A stretch of 64,000 nucleotides of DNA from Nocardioides sp. 1609. Lineage in GTDB: Bacteria; Actinomycetota; Actinomycetes; Propionibacteriales; Nocardioidaceae. Each line of letters begins with the position of its first letter. Within the stretch, counting starts at the first letter, position 1. The stretch is taken from contig NZ_SPUJ01000010.1 of NCBI RefSeq assembly GCF_004522105.1, forward strand, positions 1 through 64,000, in the 5' to 3' direction. Both the position numbers and the translations under genes were made by a program. This document shows, one piece after another, positions 1-9,177 of this stretch. The notes under the pieces are model-generated. The model saw nothing but the letters and a program-made list of their open reading frames with translations. It was not told the origin of the DNA and did not search any database.

Positions 1-347
1 GACACTAGCTTTCGCCAGAATCATTGCCGAAAAAAACCATCCAAACCCTCAAGAAAAGAGGACAGGACATACAAACTAATCCGTCGACTATGACACACTG
101 TTGAGTTCTCAAACATCAGACGCACACCAGCCTCGCCCTGTTCGGGGTCCGGTACCGGTAGCTGGTGCACCATCTCGAGCACACCTACGTGCCAGGCTCT
201 CGTCGGCCTCGATCGTGCTGGCCTTCGATCACCTGACGGTGAGAGAGTGGTGGCCGCTCGGGGGCCGGTGGCCCGACCTCTCGGTCTTGCCTCCCGCCGC
301 TCCCTGGCGACAAAGAGAACATTAGGGGACTTCCGGGAGAACGCCAA
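1..347 (-). promoter_or_regulatory. rRNA operon promoter and 5' leader (operon runs off the left edge)
   Basis: Read on the minus strand there is a -35 TTGGCG (plus 342-347), a 17-bp spacer and a -10 TAATGT (plus 319-324). About 200 nt downstream, the minus strand of 94-113 reads TTTGAGAACTCAACAGTGTG, the leader element that precedes 16S rRNA in many Actinobacteria. No gene lies between this promoter and the window edge, so a 16S rRNA gene is expected just left of base 1. The 16S itself is not in the window, so the operon call rests on the leader element and promoter. Confidence 0.8.
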
Positions 348-419
348 ATCGAATCGACGTGACGGGGACCACATCAGGCCGGGTCCGACGTTTCCGCAGG
401 TCAGAGGCGGTTTGATCGT

Positions 420-1460
420 TCAAAGACCGACCAGGTCCCGCGTGTCGCGCACCCGACGAGCTCCCGCGAGGCGCATCGACTCGGTGGTCTGGGCCTCCAG
501 CTCGGCCAGCATCCGACGCACACCGGGCTCGCCGTCGACGAGGGCGTACAGGGGCAGCCGGCCCAGGAAGACGGCGTCGGCCCCGAGGGCGAGCGCGGTG
601 ACGACGTCGAGCCCGTCGCGGACTCCCCCGTCGACGTAGACCTGGGCGCGATCCGCGACGGCGGCCCGGACGGCGGGCAGCACCGCGGCGGTGGTGGGCG
701 TGCGGTCGAGCTGTCGGCCGCCGTGGTTGGACACCCACACGGCCGCCGCTCCCGCATCGACCACCCGGGCGGCGTCGTCGGGACGCAGCACCCCCTTGAC
801 CACGACGGGCAGTCCGGTGAGCGTGGCCAGCCGGTCGACGTCCCGGGCGCCGAGGTCGCGCGCCTTGTCGGACCCCGGCGCGGTGTCGTACCCGGGGTCG
901 AAGTTCACGCGGAGCAGCGCGGGGTCGACGACGTCCCAGATGACGTCGGCCCCCGGCGAGCCGGGGTACTTGGTGCCGACGACGGGGGTGTCGGCCGTCA
1001 GCACCACGGCCGAGGCGCCGGCGTCCACCGCGCGGCGCAGCAGCGGGACGGCCAGCGAGCGGTCCGCGGGCAGGTAGCACTGCACCCACCACGCGACGCC
1101 GGTCGCGCCGATCTCGGCGAACGGCGTCCCGGCGTTGCTCGACACGACCAGCACCCCGTCGGACGCGGCGACCGCGCGGGCCATCGCGAGCTCGCCGTCG
1201 GGGTGGACGGCCCGCTGCAGGGTCGACGGGGCGACACCGACGGGCGTGCGGTGCCGCCGACCCAGGAGCTCGACAGAGGTGTCGACCTCGGTCACGTCGC
1301 ACAGCACGTGCGGGTGCAGGACGACGTCACGCCACGCACTCACGGCCCGCGCCGCGGTGCGCCCGTCGCGCGCGCCCTGGGCGACGTACTCGAACAACGG
1401 CGGCGACAGGCGCGCGCGGGCCTGCTCCTCGAGACCGGCCACCCAGCGCGCGTCGGTCAT
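420..1460 (-). CDS. FMN-dependent alpha-hydroxyacid oxidase/dehydrogenase (lactate 2-monooxygenase/LldD family)
   Basis: A 346-residue TIM-barrel flavoenzyme oxidising an L-2-hydroxyacid such as lactate. The catalytic His lies in VSNHGGRQLD (H246), with R249 for the substrate carboxylate. The FMN-site Lys is in VVVKGVLRP (about residue 222), and the FMN-phosphate loop is DGGVRDGLDVVTALALGADA followed by FLGR. The WVQCYLPAD segment near residue 126 is the usual Y/Q flavin and substrate region. The ATG at 1460 is 4 bp after the tyrS stop, so the two genes are probably cotranscribed. The rRNA promoter begins just past its stop. The substrate cannot be decided from sequence. Confidence 0.85.
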   Translation of the reverse strand: MTDARWVAGLEEQARARLSPPLFEYVAQGARDGRTAARAVSAWRDVVLHPHVLCDVTEVDTSVELLGRRHRTPVGVAPSTLQRAVHPDGELAMARAVAASDGVLVVSSNAGTPFAEIGATGVAWWVQCYLPADRSLAVPLLRRAVDAGASAVVLTADTPVVGTKYPGSPGADVIWDVVDPALLRVNFDPGYDTAPGSDKARDLGARDVDRLATLTGLPVVVKGVLRPDDAARVVDAGAAAVWVSNHGGRQLDRTPTTAAVLPAVRAAVADRAQVYVDGGVRDGLDVVTALALGADAVFLGRLPLYALVDGEPGVRRMLAELEAQTTESMRLAGARRVRDTRDLVGL

Positions 1461-1464
1461 GGCC

Positions 1465-2736
<1,272 letters not shown>

Positions 2737-2859
2737 GGAGGGCCTTTCCGGGGTTCACGGGTCGGACGGAGGAGTCGGGACAAGCCTGCCTCATGAGGGA
2801 GCGTGGCAGGTCATCCGGCTCGTCACAGTAGGTTTTGCCGTCAGGAGGAGAGACGAGAC

Positions 2860-4344
2860 GTGATCGGCGACAGGTACTCGCTCGACCGGGAGATCGGTCG
2901 CGGCGGCATGGGAGCGGTCTGGCTGGGCCGCGACGAGCTCCTCGGGCGACCCGTGGCGATCAAGCGCGTCGGGGTGATGCCGGGCGGCTCGAGCCCCGAC
3001 CTGATGCGCGCCGAGCGCGAGGCGCGGATCGCGGCGAGCCTCAACCACCCGAACATCGTCGGGATCTACGACCTCGCCCACGACGCGGACCAGCAGTACC
3101 TCGTGATGGAGTACGTCGAGGGCAGCACCCTCGCCGAGCTGGTGCGCGAGCGCGGCCCGCTGCCGGCGCGCGAGGCCGCGCGGCTCCTGAGCCAGGCGGC
3201 GTCCGCGCTCGCAGCGGCGCACGCGAGCCAGATCGTGCACCGCGACGTGAAGCCGTCGAACATCCTGGTCCGCTCCGACGGCGAGGTGAAGCTGTCCGAC
3301 TTCGGCATCGCCCGGATGACGGCCGACCCGTCGCTCACCCAGACCGGTCTGGTGACCGGCTCCCCCGCCTACCTGGCGCCCGAGGTGGCCTCGGGCACGC
3401 AGGCCTCCCCCGCCAGTGACGTGTGGTCGCTGGGGGCGACGCTGTTCCACGCCCTGTCGGGCGCGCCGCCGTACGACGTCGGCGACAACGTCCTCGGGAC
3501 GCTCTACCAGATCGTCAACGACCCGCCGCCGCGGCTGCCGAACCCCGGCGAGATGGCGCCCGTCCTGCTCGCGACGATGGCGCACGACCCCCAGCGCCGG
3601 TGGGCCATGGAGGACGTGGCACGCGTCCTGGAGCTCCTGGCGCACTCCGACTCGACCACCGCCGTCCTCCCGGCGCCCGACGCCACCGCGCTCCACCGCG
3701 CGATGCCGGAGGGAGGCACGCGGGCCCTGCGCTCGGCACCCGAGCCGGCGCCCGAGCCGGCGCACCAGCCGGCGCCGGCACCGCCCGAGGCGTCGGCACC
3801 GGCCCAGCCGGTCGCACCGCCCGTGGCCGCGCCGCCGGGGCGCCCGACGCGGCGCCGTCGTCCGGTCCTGCCGCTCCTGGTCGCCGCGCTCGTGGTGCTG
3901 CTGCTCGGCGTGATCGGGGTCCTGATCCTGACCGACGACCCCCAGGACGACGCCCCGCCGCCCGGCGTCGCCACCGCGTCGGACCCGCCCTCGACAGCGC
4001 CGTCCTCGGAGCCGACGAGCGCGACGTCGTCGCCGCCGACGGCGCCCTCCGAGGACGAGATCCGCACGTTCGTCCTCGGCTACCTCCAGACCGCCAGCAA
4101 GGACCCCGAGGCCGGATTCGCGATGCTGACACCGAAGTACCAGGCCGAGAGCCCCGACTACGACAGCTTCTGGGGAAGCGTCTCCAACCCGCGGGTCCAG
4201 GCGTTCAGCGCGGACCCGGAGACCCTGGTCGCCACCTACACCTACACCTACAACCAGCAGGGCGTCGGGAAGAAGACCGAGCAGGTCCGGCTCCAGCTCG
4301 TGCAGGACGACACGGGTGCGCTCCTCATCGACGGGGCGTCCTGA
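2860..4344 (+). CDS. Membrane-anchored Ser/Thr protein kinase (PknB-type kinase domain, no PASTA repeats)
   Basis: I place the start at GTG 2860 because AGGAGG lies at 2843-2848 and the Hanks kinase fold then begins directly (494 residues). Visible motifs are the Gly loop GRGGMGAV (13-20), VAIK with K35, HRDVKPSN (catalytic loop near 127), DFG near 147, and the P+1/APE region SPAYLAPEVA. An Ala/Pro-rich juxtamembrane linker leads to one TM helix at about 335-360. A Ser/Thr/Pro-rich stretch then precedes an outer domain of about 100 residues that is not PASTA and looks NTF2-like. It is followed after one base by an HPt protein gene. Confidence 0.9.
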   Translation: MIGDRYSLDREIGRGGMGAVWLGRDELLGRPVAIKRVGVMPGGSSPDLMRAEREARIAASLNHPNIVGIYDLAHDADQQYLVMEYVEGSTLAELVRERGPLPAREAARLLSQAASALAAAHASQIVHRDVKPSNILVRSDGEVKLSDFGIARMTADPSLTQTGLVTGSPAYLAPEVASGTQASPASDVWSLGATLFHALSGAPPYDVGDNVLGTLYQIVNDPPPRLPNPGEMAPVLLATMAHDPQRRWAMEDVARVLELLAHSDSTTAVLPAPDATALHRAMPEGGTRALRSAPEPAPEPAHQPAPAPPEASAPAQPVAPPVAAPPGRPTRRRRPVLPLLVAALVVLLLGVIGVLILTDDPQDDAPPPGVATASDPPSTAPSSEPTSATSSPPTAPSEDEIRTFVLGYLQTASKDPEAGFAMLTPKYQAESPDYDSFWGSVSNPRVQAFSADPETLVATYTYTYNQQGVGKKTEQVRLQLVQDDTGALLIDGAS

Positions 4345-4345
4345 G

Positions 4346-4735
4346 GTGAGCGAGGAGCCGCTGTCCCCGACCCCGCCGATGGCGGGCCTGGACGTCGAGC
4401 GCCTCGACTCGCTGCGTGACCTCGACCCCGGCGACACCACGTACCTCGACCGGGCGATCGGCAACTTCCAGGTCAACTCCGTCGAGGCCGAGGCCGCGAT
4501 CCGGGACGCCGTGCGGGCCGGGGACGTCGCGACGGTGAAGGCGCGCGCCCACAAGATCGCCGGCAGCGCGCTCAACCTCGGCGTCCCGCGGGCCGGCGAG
4601 GCCGCCCGGGCCATCGAGCTCGCCGCCGACTCCGGGAGCGTCGAGGACGCACCGCCGCTCCTCGAGGAGCTCGCGGGCGCGATGGCCGAGGGCCGCGCCC
4701 GGCTGCTCGCCTACCAGGCGACGTACGCCGGCTGA
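4346..4735 (+). CDS. HPt (histidine phosphotransfer) domain protein
   Basis: A 129-residue protein starting at GTG 4346, one base after the kinase stop, so translation is probably coupled. The central helix carries ARAHKIAGSALNLG, the classic HPt signature with phospho-accepting His at about residue 69 followed by K and G. The flanking acidic helices fit a four-helix bundle. No histidine kinase or response regulator is adjacent. Pairing of a free-standing HPt with a Ser/Thr kinase is uncommon and leaves its phosphodonor unknown. Confidence 0.8.
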   Translation: MSEEPLSPTPPMAGLDVERLDSLRDLDPGDTTYLDRAIGNFQVNSVEAEAAIRDAVRAGDVATVKARAHKIAGSALNLGVPRAGEAARAIELAADSGSVEDAPPLLEELAGAMAEGRARLLAYQATYAG

Positions 4736-4850
4736 GCGCGACGCGACACCGCCGTCGGCCTGGGCCGCGGTGCTGGCTGTCACCGCCCGCCCTCCACCCC
4801 CGACCCCGGGGCGCGAGCACCCGACCCCGAACCTGGACAGCGGGACCACC

Positions 4851-4952
4851 ATGACCGTCTCCACCTACCCCACCGGCTCCGTCGACCAGGCCGCCGCCGC
4901 CCTGGAGATCCCCGTCGCCGCCACCGAGGGACGCATCCACGTGGTGGGCTGA
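4851..4952 (+). pseudogene. Possible remnant of sigma-factor region 4.2 (33 codons)
   Basis: A short open frame whose second half, SVDQAAAALEIPVAATEGRI followed by H, follows the spacing of an ECF sigma region 4.2 helix-turn-helix (x-x-x-A-A-x-x-L-x-I-P-x-x-x-x-x-x-R-I-H). No Shine-Dalgarno sequence precedes the ATG, and no further sigma regions are found in any frame nearby. It lies in the otherwise empty 400-bp interval 4736-5135. It could be a decayed sigma gene or chance, and I hold it weakly. Confidence 0.25.
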
Positions 4953-5135
4953 CCGTTCGTGCGCTGGTCCCGCGGCACACGGCGAACCCCCCTGAGGCGC
5001 GTCCTGTACCGACCATGTCCGAGTCGGTCTCCGAGCTGATGTCACCTGGTTGCGGGATTCTCCGGACGCCGCGTCAACCGCGTTCACGTCTCGTTCCGTT
5101 CTTGATGGTGACCTGGCCTGACCGAGGAGGACCAC

Positions 5136-6008
5136 ATGGACCTACACGACCTGATCGATGACGTCATCGAGCACCCGACCCCGCTGCGCATCGAGGACCA
5201 CCTGGCAGCCGGACGCGCCGCTGTACGCCGCCGACGCGCACCTGCGGTGCTGGGCCTCGGGGTGGCCGCGACCGCCGTGGTGCTGCTCGGCACAGCAGCG
5301 CCTTGGTCGCCGAGCGGCACCGCGCGAGAGGCCACCTCGCCTGCGGCCTCCGCGTCGGGCCCCTCCCCGAGTGCGGGCCCCGTGGCCTCGTCGCCGGTCG
5401 ATCCAGTCGTGGAGTACCGCCCCGACGGAACGCTGGCCGTCGGTGACGACTGGCGGGTGACCGAGCGGATCGACGGCCCGGTCGACGTTCCGGTGCAGAT
5501 CAACGGCGACCTGTGGGCCGTGCCCGACCGCTCCGTGGCACTCGAGCTGAGCGACGGAACCACGACCCAGTGGGCCCTGGCCTGGGCGTCGAACCGCGAC
5601 GGGGGAAGCTCCAGGACACGCTCCGAACCTGCCGACTCGGGTCCTTCCTCGCTGAGCGCCTGGGCGGAGATCCAGGTGGCGTTGGAGTCCCGCAGCGCTA
5701 CCCCGACGGTCGTCCAGGTGGGTGCTGACGGCGCGATGGTGGGCCTGAACGGCGTCCAGGTGCTCGGGCAACGGGCCACCCCGGAGCTCGACGGCGCGGG
5801 CCGGACCACCGCCGTGGCCGACGTGACGTTCCCTGGCGCTCCTCCGTCCGACGGGTGGGTCCTCCTGGTCCGCGACGGCGACACGGTCTCGACCTATCCG
5901 ATCTGGGGCTACCCGTCAGTCGACTCAGTCGACAACGACGGTCCCGACACCATCGACGGGTTCGTCGCATGGGCGGCCCCCCGGGTCGCGGCAGGCGCGT
6001 TCCGTTGA
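5136..6008 (+). CDS. Single-pass membrane protein, probable anti-sigma partner of the downstream SigE-family factor
   Basis: A 290-residue protein with a clear SD (GAGGAGG, about 5 bp before the ATG). The N-terminal 40 residues are cytoplasmic and basic (AGRAAVRRRRAP). One TM helix follows at about 44-62 (GLGVAATAVVLLGTAA), then a Ser/Pro/Ala-rich linker and an extracytoplasmic domain of about 190 residues. This is the architecture of actinobacterial membrane proteins encoded next to SigE-family sigma genes. The stop codon overlaps the proposed sigma start. No zinc-binding HxxxCxxC motif is seen, so any sigma-binding mode is unknown. Confidence 0.6.
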   Translation: MDLHDLIDDVIEHPTPLRIEDHLAAGRAAVRRRRAPAVLGLGVAATAVVLLGTAAPWSPSGTAREATSPAASASGPSPSAGPVASSPVDPVVEYRPDGTLAVGDDWRVTERIDGPVDVPVQINGDLWAVPDRSVALELSDGTTTQWALAWASNRDGGSSRTRSEPADSGPSSLSAWAEIQVALESRSATPTVVQVGADGAMVGLNGVQVLGQRATPELDGAGRTTAVADVTFPGAPPSDGWVLLVRDGDTVSTYPIWGYPSVDSVDNDGPDTIDGFVAWAAPRVAAGAFR

Positions 6009-6520
6009 CGATCTGGACACGCCGCCAGCCGCGCGAGCTCAGCTTCGTCGAGTACGTCGAAGCGCGCCACGCCCACCTCTGGCGCCTCGCCTTCGCCCTG
6101 ACCGGCACCCGCGAACGCGCCGATGACCTGCTGCAGGTTGCCCTCGAGAAGCTCTACGTCGCCTGGCCCCGCGTCCGCGACCTCGCGCACCCCGACGCCT
6201 ACGCCCGCCAGGTCCTGGTACGCGCCAACGTCGACGAGTCACGACGACCGTGGCGGCGCGAGACCGTCTCGGCCACTGCCCCCGACACCCGCGTCACGCC
6301 CGACCCGACCGGCGCCGTGGACACCCGCAACGACCTGCTCTCGCTGCTGCAGGAGCTCGCGCCGATGCAGCGACGCTGCGTGGTGTTGCGCCACTGGCTC
6401 GACCTCTCCGTCGCGGAAACGGCGCTCGCGCTGAACATCAGCGAGGGCTCCGTCAAGACACACACGTCACGAGGTGTCGCCCACCTCCGCAGGATGATGG
6501 CGGTGACCGCCTCGAGCTGA
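6005..6520 (+). CDS. SigE-family ECF RNA polymerase sigma factor
   Basis: About 171 residues. Region 2 is visible from FVEYVEARHAHLWRLAFALT through ADDLLQVALEKLYVAW. Region 4 is RRCVVLRHWLDLSVAETALA, then LNISEGSVKTHTSRGVAHLR as the DNA-reading helix-turn-helix. The frame has no ATG or GTG close to region 2. TTG at 6005 overlaps the upstream TGA (TTGA), which would couple it to the membrane protein, so I use it. The order with the membrane protein first is the reverse of most sigma/anti-sigma operons. The exact start is uncertain. Confidence 0.75.
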   Translation: MTIWTRRQPRELSFVEYVEARHAHLWRLAFALTGTRERADDLLQVALEKLYVAWPRVRDLAHPDAYARQVLVRANVDESRRPWRRETVSATAPDTRVTPDPTGAVDTRNDLLSLLQELAPMQRRCVVLRHWLDLSVAETALALNISEGSVKTHTSRGVAHLRRMMAVTASS

Positions 6521-6697
6521 CCTGGCTTCCCCCACCCCGATGCCGGAGCCACCCGCCCAGACCGGACGGCCGGGGGTGTTCGACATGGTCTGCTCCGGCT
6601 CTGCCGGAACGACCGCAGCGGGTGCGTTGCGCCCGCGTTGATCCCAGTCCCGACGTCGCAGGTGGACTCGAAACGTCGGCTCTGCAGTTCACGTGCG

Positions 6698-6771
6698 TAG
6701 GGCGACAGGGACTTGAACCCTGGACCGAAGGATTATGAGTCCTCTGCTCTGACCGACTGAGCTACCGCCCC
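6698..6771 (-). tRNA. tRNA with CAU anticodon (tRNA-Ile2, lysidine type, or elongator Met)
   Basis: A 74-nt cloverleaf on the minus strand. The acceptor starts GGGGCGG, the D-arm is GCTCAG...AGAGC, the anticodon loop is CTCATAA, and the T-arm is CAGGG-TTCAAGT-CCCTG with discriminator A. CCA is not encoded. The acceptor has G-U pairs at both ends. The CTTCGGTC variable region resembles tRNA-Ile2 more than elongator Met, so Ile(CAU) is my preference. The 5' half is duplicated at 13027-13065 by the integrated element. Confidence 0.9.
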
Positions 6772-6809
6772 GTGATTCGTGTTTCCGCAGGTCAGAGGCC
6801 ACTTCCGAC
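6733..6809. repeat. Left attachment repeat (attL side)
   Basis: This 77-bp repeat begins exactly at the 3' edge of the tRNA anticodon loop (TTATGAG on plus). It covers the 5' half of the tRNA and the first 38 bp upstream, reaching into the 3' end of the integrase gene. 76 of 77 bases match 13027-13103. The element therefore carries a copy of the 5' half of the tRNA, not the usual 3' half. Confidence 0.85.
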
Positions 6810-7967
6810 GCTCGCGAGCGGGACACTTCTCAGGGGCTCGACCCTACCGTGCCGCATCTGTGCCGCACGAGCCGCGACCGCGACCTCTCCGAGGCGGTCG
6901 ACGTAGGTGTGCGCGTCGCCCGGGTACAGGTGGCCGTAGCGGTCGAGCGTGATCGCCACCGACGCGTGACCGAGCATCGTCGAGAGCACCTTCGGTGGCG
7001 TGCCGTGCTTGATGTGGAGCGACGCGCACGTGTGCCGTAGGTCGTGCGGGCGGACCAGGTCGCCGCGGACCTGCGTCGCCAACCCGGACAGCCGCACGGC
7101 CGGATCGAAGACGCGGCCGCGCCAGTTCCCGAGTCGTAGCGGTCCGCCCTCCGACGCCGTGAACAGCCGATCCTCAGGACCCTTCCCGCCCATGAGCGGC
7201 GCGAGCTCGTCGACGAGCCACGCAGGCACCGGGACCGTGCGGACCGAACCCTCGGTCTTCGGCGGTCCCTCGACGAGCCGGCCGCCGAGCTCCGAGAGCG
7301 TCGCCGCCACTCGGAGCTCGCGACGCAGCACGTCGAAAGACCGCACGCGGAGCGCAGCGAGCTCGCCGAACCGGAGCCCGCACCACGCGAGCGCGAGCAC
7401 GCTCAGACGGTGGTCGCCAGCAGCGTCCGCGAGCGCCCACACCTGCCGCTCGTCGAGAGCCCGGATCTCCTCGCGTGTCGACCGGCTCGGCAGGCTCGGC
7501 AGCTCGACGCCGCGCGCCGGGTTGCTCGGGATCCGCCGCGCCTTCACGGCCAGCTCGAGCACCTGCGAGAGCACGACCCACGCCTGCCGAGTCCGCGACG
7601 CAGAGAGTCCCGAGGCGTGGAGCCCCGTCACCCACGCCGCGACCTCCTCGTGACGCACCCCGGAGAGCGAGACACTTCCCCACGTCGGCAGGACGTGAGT
7701 CCGCAGGAGCGCGTCGTACGTCGCCCGCGTCGACTCCCGGAGCTTGACCTTCCCGCGCAGCCACTCCGCGGCGTACGCCTCGACCGTCGTGCGGCCGAGG
7801 GCCGGGTCGGTCCAGTCTCCGCGGTCGACGCGCGCGGTCTGAGCGCGTCCCCACCGATCGGCGTCGACCTTCCGATCGAAGATCCTCGTTCGCTCGCGAC
7901 GATCCGGGCCGCGGTAGCGCGCTCGCCACCGTCCGTCCGGGATCTTCGCGACGTTGTATGTCGCCAC
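6792..7967 (-). CDS. int: Tyrosine recombinase/phage-type integrase
   Basis: A 391-residue integrase. The N-terminal arm-binding region is followed by a SAM-like core-binding domain (about 60-150, AEWLRGKVKLRESTRATYDA) and a catalytic domain. The catalytic set is complete: R199 (CGLRFGEL), K237 (PPKTEGSVRTVPV), H308 and R311 (RPHDLRHT), H334 (GHASVAIT) and Y344 (RYGHLY). The gene sits immediately upstream of the tRNA 5' end and points towards it, and its last codons lie inside the attL repeat. It should catalyse integration at the tRNA and, with Xis, excision. Confidence 0.95.
   Translation of the reverse strand: MATYNVAKIPDGRWRARYRGPDRRERTRIFDRKVDADRWGRAQTARVDRGDWTDPALGRTTVEAYAAEWLRGKVKLRESTRATYDALLRTHVLPTWGSVSLSGVRHEEVAAWVTGLHASGLSASRTRQAWVVLSQVLELAVKARRIPSNPARGVELPSLPSRSTREEIRALDERQVWALADAAGDHRLSVLALAWCGLRFGELAALRVRSFDVLRRELRVAATLSELGGRLVEGPPKTEGSVRTVPVPAWLVDELAPLMGGKGPEDRLFTASEGGPLRLGNWRGRVFDPAVRLSGLATQVRGDLVRPHDLRHTCASLHIKHGTPPKVLSTMLGHASVAITLDRYGHLYPGDAHTYVDRLGEVAVAARAAQMRHGRVEPLRSVPLASVGSGL
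6849..6867. repeat. Paired GTGCCGCA direct repeats, candidate arm-type Int/Xis site (left end)
   Basis: GTGCCGCA occurs at 6849-6856 and 6860-6867, an 11-bp period. The same octamer, again with 11-bp period, occurs inverted at 9023-9041 after the xis-like gene and three times at 12852-12881 near the right end. Helically phased clusters at both ends of the element are what arm-type recombinase or excisionase sites look like. Confidence 0.55.
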
Positions 7968-7998
7968 GTCGTGTCCTCCTCCTGTGGGGCCGTCGCGG

Positions 7999-8730
7999 TC
8001 AGTCGCGACGGTCGTCTGATGTGTCCGGCGAGGGCCCCGACGTCGGTCCCTCGACCCAGCTCGAGCGGCGCTCGCTCGTCCTAGGGATGAGCCCCGCTCG
8101 ACGCGCCTCCGCGATCCACTTCCGGACGCGCACGCGGCTGCCGTCGCCGCTTGACCCGTACACGTCCCGCTCAGTCAGCAACTCCGCCGTGCGCGCGGCC
8201 GCGCGTCGCGGCTGCTCGAGGACGGCGACACGGTAGGCATCTGCGACGAGCGCGAGGAAGTCGTCCCGACTGCCGTAGGGGCTCCGCTCGGCGGAGCGAC
8301 GACGTCTGTTCTCGCGATGAGCCTCGAGGAGCTGCGAGCCGCGCTCGGTCATCAGGATCGTCCCGCCCGCCGAGTCCTCGTCGTCGATGACGATGCTTCG
8401 GACCCCGCTCGCCAACAGGCGGGCCCTCGACGAGTCGATCATGCGACCCATCGGAAGCTGACCGAACAGTTTGCGGGTCACTGCGGCGAGCTCGGGCGGG
8501 TCGCTGGCGGCCGCCGGCGCTCCCTCGAGCCGATAGTCCCCGTCTTCACCCACCTGCTCGGCGTCGTCGTACGCGGCGATCGTGACGCCGACCGGGCGGA
8601 GGCTCGGGTCGGTCTGCCACATGACCGTGACCTCCCACCTATCCCCGTTCGGATCGGTCCATCGCACCGGCGGGGCCACTACTCCCGGACCGACCACCCG
8701 ATCGACCTGTGACCCGTCCTCGTTTCTCAT
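7999..8730 (-). CDS. Element-encoded protein of unknown function, possible DNA-binding regulator
   Basis: I start it at ATG 8730 (243 residues), because the longer open frame would run antisense through the Xis-like gene. The C-terminal third (ADAYRVAVLEQPRRAAARTA and on to RVRKWIAEARRAGLIP) resembles the C-terminal winged-helix-like segment of many actinobacterial element proteins. The N-terminal half is not recognised. It is divergent from the xis-like gene across an 85-bp gap, the position of a lysogeny-type repressor. No Shine-Dalgarno sequence is visible, so it may be leaderless. Confidence 0.6.
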   Translation of the reverse strand: MRNEDGSQVDRVVGPGVVAPPVRWTDPNGDRWEVTVMWQTDPSLRPVGVTIAAYDDAEQVGEDGDYRLEGAPAAASDPPELAAVTRKLFGQLPMGRMIDSSRARLLASGVRSIVIDDEDSAGGTILMTERGSQLLEAHRENRRRRSAERSPYGSRDDFLALVADAYRVAVLEQPRRAAARTAELLTERDVYGSSGDGSRVRVRKWIAEARRAGLIPRTSERRSSWVEGPTSGPSPDTSDDRRD

Positions 8731-8815
8731 GCTCACAGTACAACACTTGTCAGCCTGTACCCGCAACAGACAACGTTGGTAGCGACCGATCCCAAGAGAA
8801 CCGGAGACCACCGAC

Positions 8816-9022
8816 ATGACCGATCGAGAGTTCCTCAGCACGGAGGAGCTGGCAGACCTGCTCGGCGTCCCGGTCGCCACCTGCCGATGGTGGCGACACA
8901 ACGGCACGGGCCCGCGCGGCTTCCGCGTCGGTCGCGCCGTCCGGTACCGCCGGACCGACGTCGACCGGTGGATCGAGGAGCGCGAGCGCGAGGAGCGGCT
9001 GAGCGCCTCGAGCGCGACGTGA
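8816..9022 (+). CDS. Excisionase/AlpA-like helix-turn-helix protein
   Basis: A 68-residue MerR-type winged HTH: FLSTEELADLLGVPVATCRW, then the wing GFRVGRAVRYRRTDVDRWIE. This is the standard layout of actinobacterial Xis/AlpA proteins. GGAGA at 8803-8807 provides the SD. The integrase gene is two genes away on the other strand. Inverted GTGCCGCA repeats begin at its stop codon. CCGCAACAGACA at 8761-8772 recurs at 9156-9167 before the next gene and could be a shared operator. Confidence 0.85.
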   Translation: MTDREFLSTEELADLLGVPVATCRWWRHNGTGPRGFRVGRAVRYRRTDVDRWIEEREREERLSASSAT

Positions 9023-9041
9023 TGCGGCACAAGTGCGGCAC
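9023..9041. repeat. Inverted copy of the GTGCCGCA pair (TGCGGCAC twice)
   Basis: TGCGGCAC lies at 9023-9030 and 9034-9041, 11 bp apart, just past the xis-like stop codon. It is the reverse complement of the octamer found near both ends of the element. Confidence 0.5.
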
Positions 9042-9177
9042 GCGCCGGCCGTCGATCGGCGCTCGTCGAGTTGCGCGTGCCGCTGACCTGCGCCGATGCC
9101 GCTCGTCGTGCGCGGCCGCGGCGACGTGACCGCAGGACGACCGATCCCCTCTTCCCCGCAACAGACAGGAAACCCTC

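Noticed and set aside
8731..9030. N-terminal 100 codons of the 343-codon minus-strand frame upstream of the regulator
   Set aside because: This part is antisense to the Xis-like gene and is Arg/Ser-rich; the likely start is ATG 8730.
9023..9041. CRISPR-like short repeat units in the element
   Set aside because: Repeats are only 8 bp with 3-bp spacers and no array or cas genes. No CRISPR array was seen anywhere in the window.
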